Assembly: GCA_947176425.1 (NCBI GenBank)
Contig: CAMWQV010000012.1
Span: forward strand, 1-14,373
Length of the DNA stretch: 14,373 nucleotides
DNA from: an uncultured Clostridia bacterium
GTDB taxonomy: Bacteria; Bacillota; Clostridia; Oscillospirales; Oscillospiraceae
Direction: 5' to 3'
The first letter of the stretch is position 1. Each line of letters starts with the position of its first letter. The position numbers and the translations under genes are program-made. The notes beneath the pieces were generated by a model. The model ran no database searches and had not been told where the DNA came from. It saw only the letters and a list, made by a program, of their open reading frames with translations. Below are positions 14,004 to 14,373 of this stretch, piece after piece.

Positions 14004-14373
14004 ATGAAATTAGGAATCGTCGGCCTGCCCAACGTAGGCAAATCCACTCTTTTTAACGCGATCACCAACGCCGGGGCAGAGAGCGCAAACTATCCGTTCT
14101 GTACGATCGATCCCAATGTCGGGGTCGTTGCGGTGCCGGATCAGCGTTTGAATCAGCTGAGTGAAATGTATCACCCTAAAAAAACTACCCCGGCGGTGAT
14201 CGAATTTGTCGATATCGCAGGACTGGTGAAGGGCGCAAGCAAAGGCGAGGGCTTGGGTAATAAATTTTTGTCCAATATCCGGGAAACAAACGCTATTGTC
14301 CATGTCGTGCGGTGTTTTGACGACGAAAATGTCATCCACGTTGAGGGCGGCGCCGGTCCTACCAGGGATATCG
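14004..14373 (+). CDS. ychF: Redox-regulated ATPase YchF (OLA1/Obg family), 3'-truncated
   Basis: The first 123 codons of a P-loop protein are visible before the window ends. The Walker A/G1 motif is GLPNVGKST (7-15). The region 'YPFCTIDPNVGVVAVPD' (30-46) is the YchF G2 segment, and 'EFVDIAGLVKGASKGEGLG' (67-85) holds G3 (DIAG, 70-73). By family knowledge YchF prefers ATP to GTP and binds ribosomes, with a C-terminal TGS domain that would lie outside. ATG 14004-14006 follows AAAGGA by about 11 nt. The gap after the DUF5662 gene is 34 nt with no terminator, so it is probably the third gene of the pepF operon. The residues 'HVEGGAGPTRDI' at the edge differ slightly from the usual 'HV.G..DP.RDI'. 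Confidence 0.95.
   Translation, partial: MKLGIVGLPNVGKSTLFNAITNAGAESANYPFCTIDPNVGVVAVPDQRLNQLSEMYHPKKTTPAVIEFVDIAGLVKGASKGEGLGNKFLSNIRETNAIVHVVRCFDDENVIHVEGGAGPTRDI

Noticed and set aside
1..14373. CRISPR array, tRNA, rRNA or defence island
   Set aside because: No regularly spaced direct repeats, no tRNA-like cloverleaf sequence and no nuclease, toxin or restriction gene were seen.

Overview
The window looks like a chromosomal segment of a low-to-mid GC anaerobic Firmicute, most likely a gut Clostridia/Oscillospirales member. This is inferred from the gene families (two-subunit iron-sulfur serine dehydratase, Cthe_2159-type surface protein, WG-repeat secreted protein, oligoendopeptidase F, DUF5662), the AGGAGG-type ribosome sites and the sigma-A style promoters. 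No species-level marker (rRNA, tRNA) is present. Both edges cut a gene.

Layout. Positions 1-1849 (+) hold the 3' part of a surface-anchored carbohydrate-binding beta-helix protein. It converges on a minus-strand block across a bidirectional terminator (1934-1967). The minus-strand block, read from right to left, is: a LacI-family repressor (scrR, 9092-8130); a sucrose-type PTS permease EIIBCA (scrA, 7972-6086); a GH32 sucrose-6-phosphate hydrolase (scrB, 6003-4588); a PhnP-like metallo-beta-lactamase-fold hydrolase (4532-3699); and L-serine dehydratase beta (sdaAB, 3606-2941) and alpha (sdaAA, 2939-1980). From 9398 rightward everything is on the plus strand: a secreted Ig-like/WG-repeat protein (9398-11248), a degraded insertion-sequence end (about 11310-11497), then an apparent operon pepF - DUF5662 protein - ychF (11576 to the window end).

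How the genes work together. ScrA imports sucrose as sucrose-6-phosphate, ScrB splits it to glucose-6-phosphate and fructose, and ScrR controls both. Three copies of one palindrome (GAATRCGTATTC) tie this together by sequence alone: one lies just upstream of scrR (autoregulation) and two lie 41 bp apart upstream of scrA. A 15-bp hairpin separates scrA from scrB. The serine dehydratase pair has its own near-consensus promoter and makes pyruvate and ammonia from serine. No terminator is visible after the MBL hydrolase, so read-through from the sucrose operon into sda is possible.

No wholly new multi-gene system is evident. The items most worth a second look are the phased operator set, the IS remnant whose hairpin and promoter elements now sit between two resident genes, the HD-like residue pattern in the DUF5662 protein, and the uncharacterised PhnP-like hydrolase attached to the sucrose operon.
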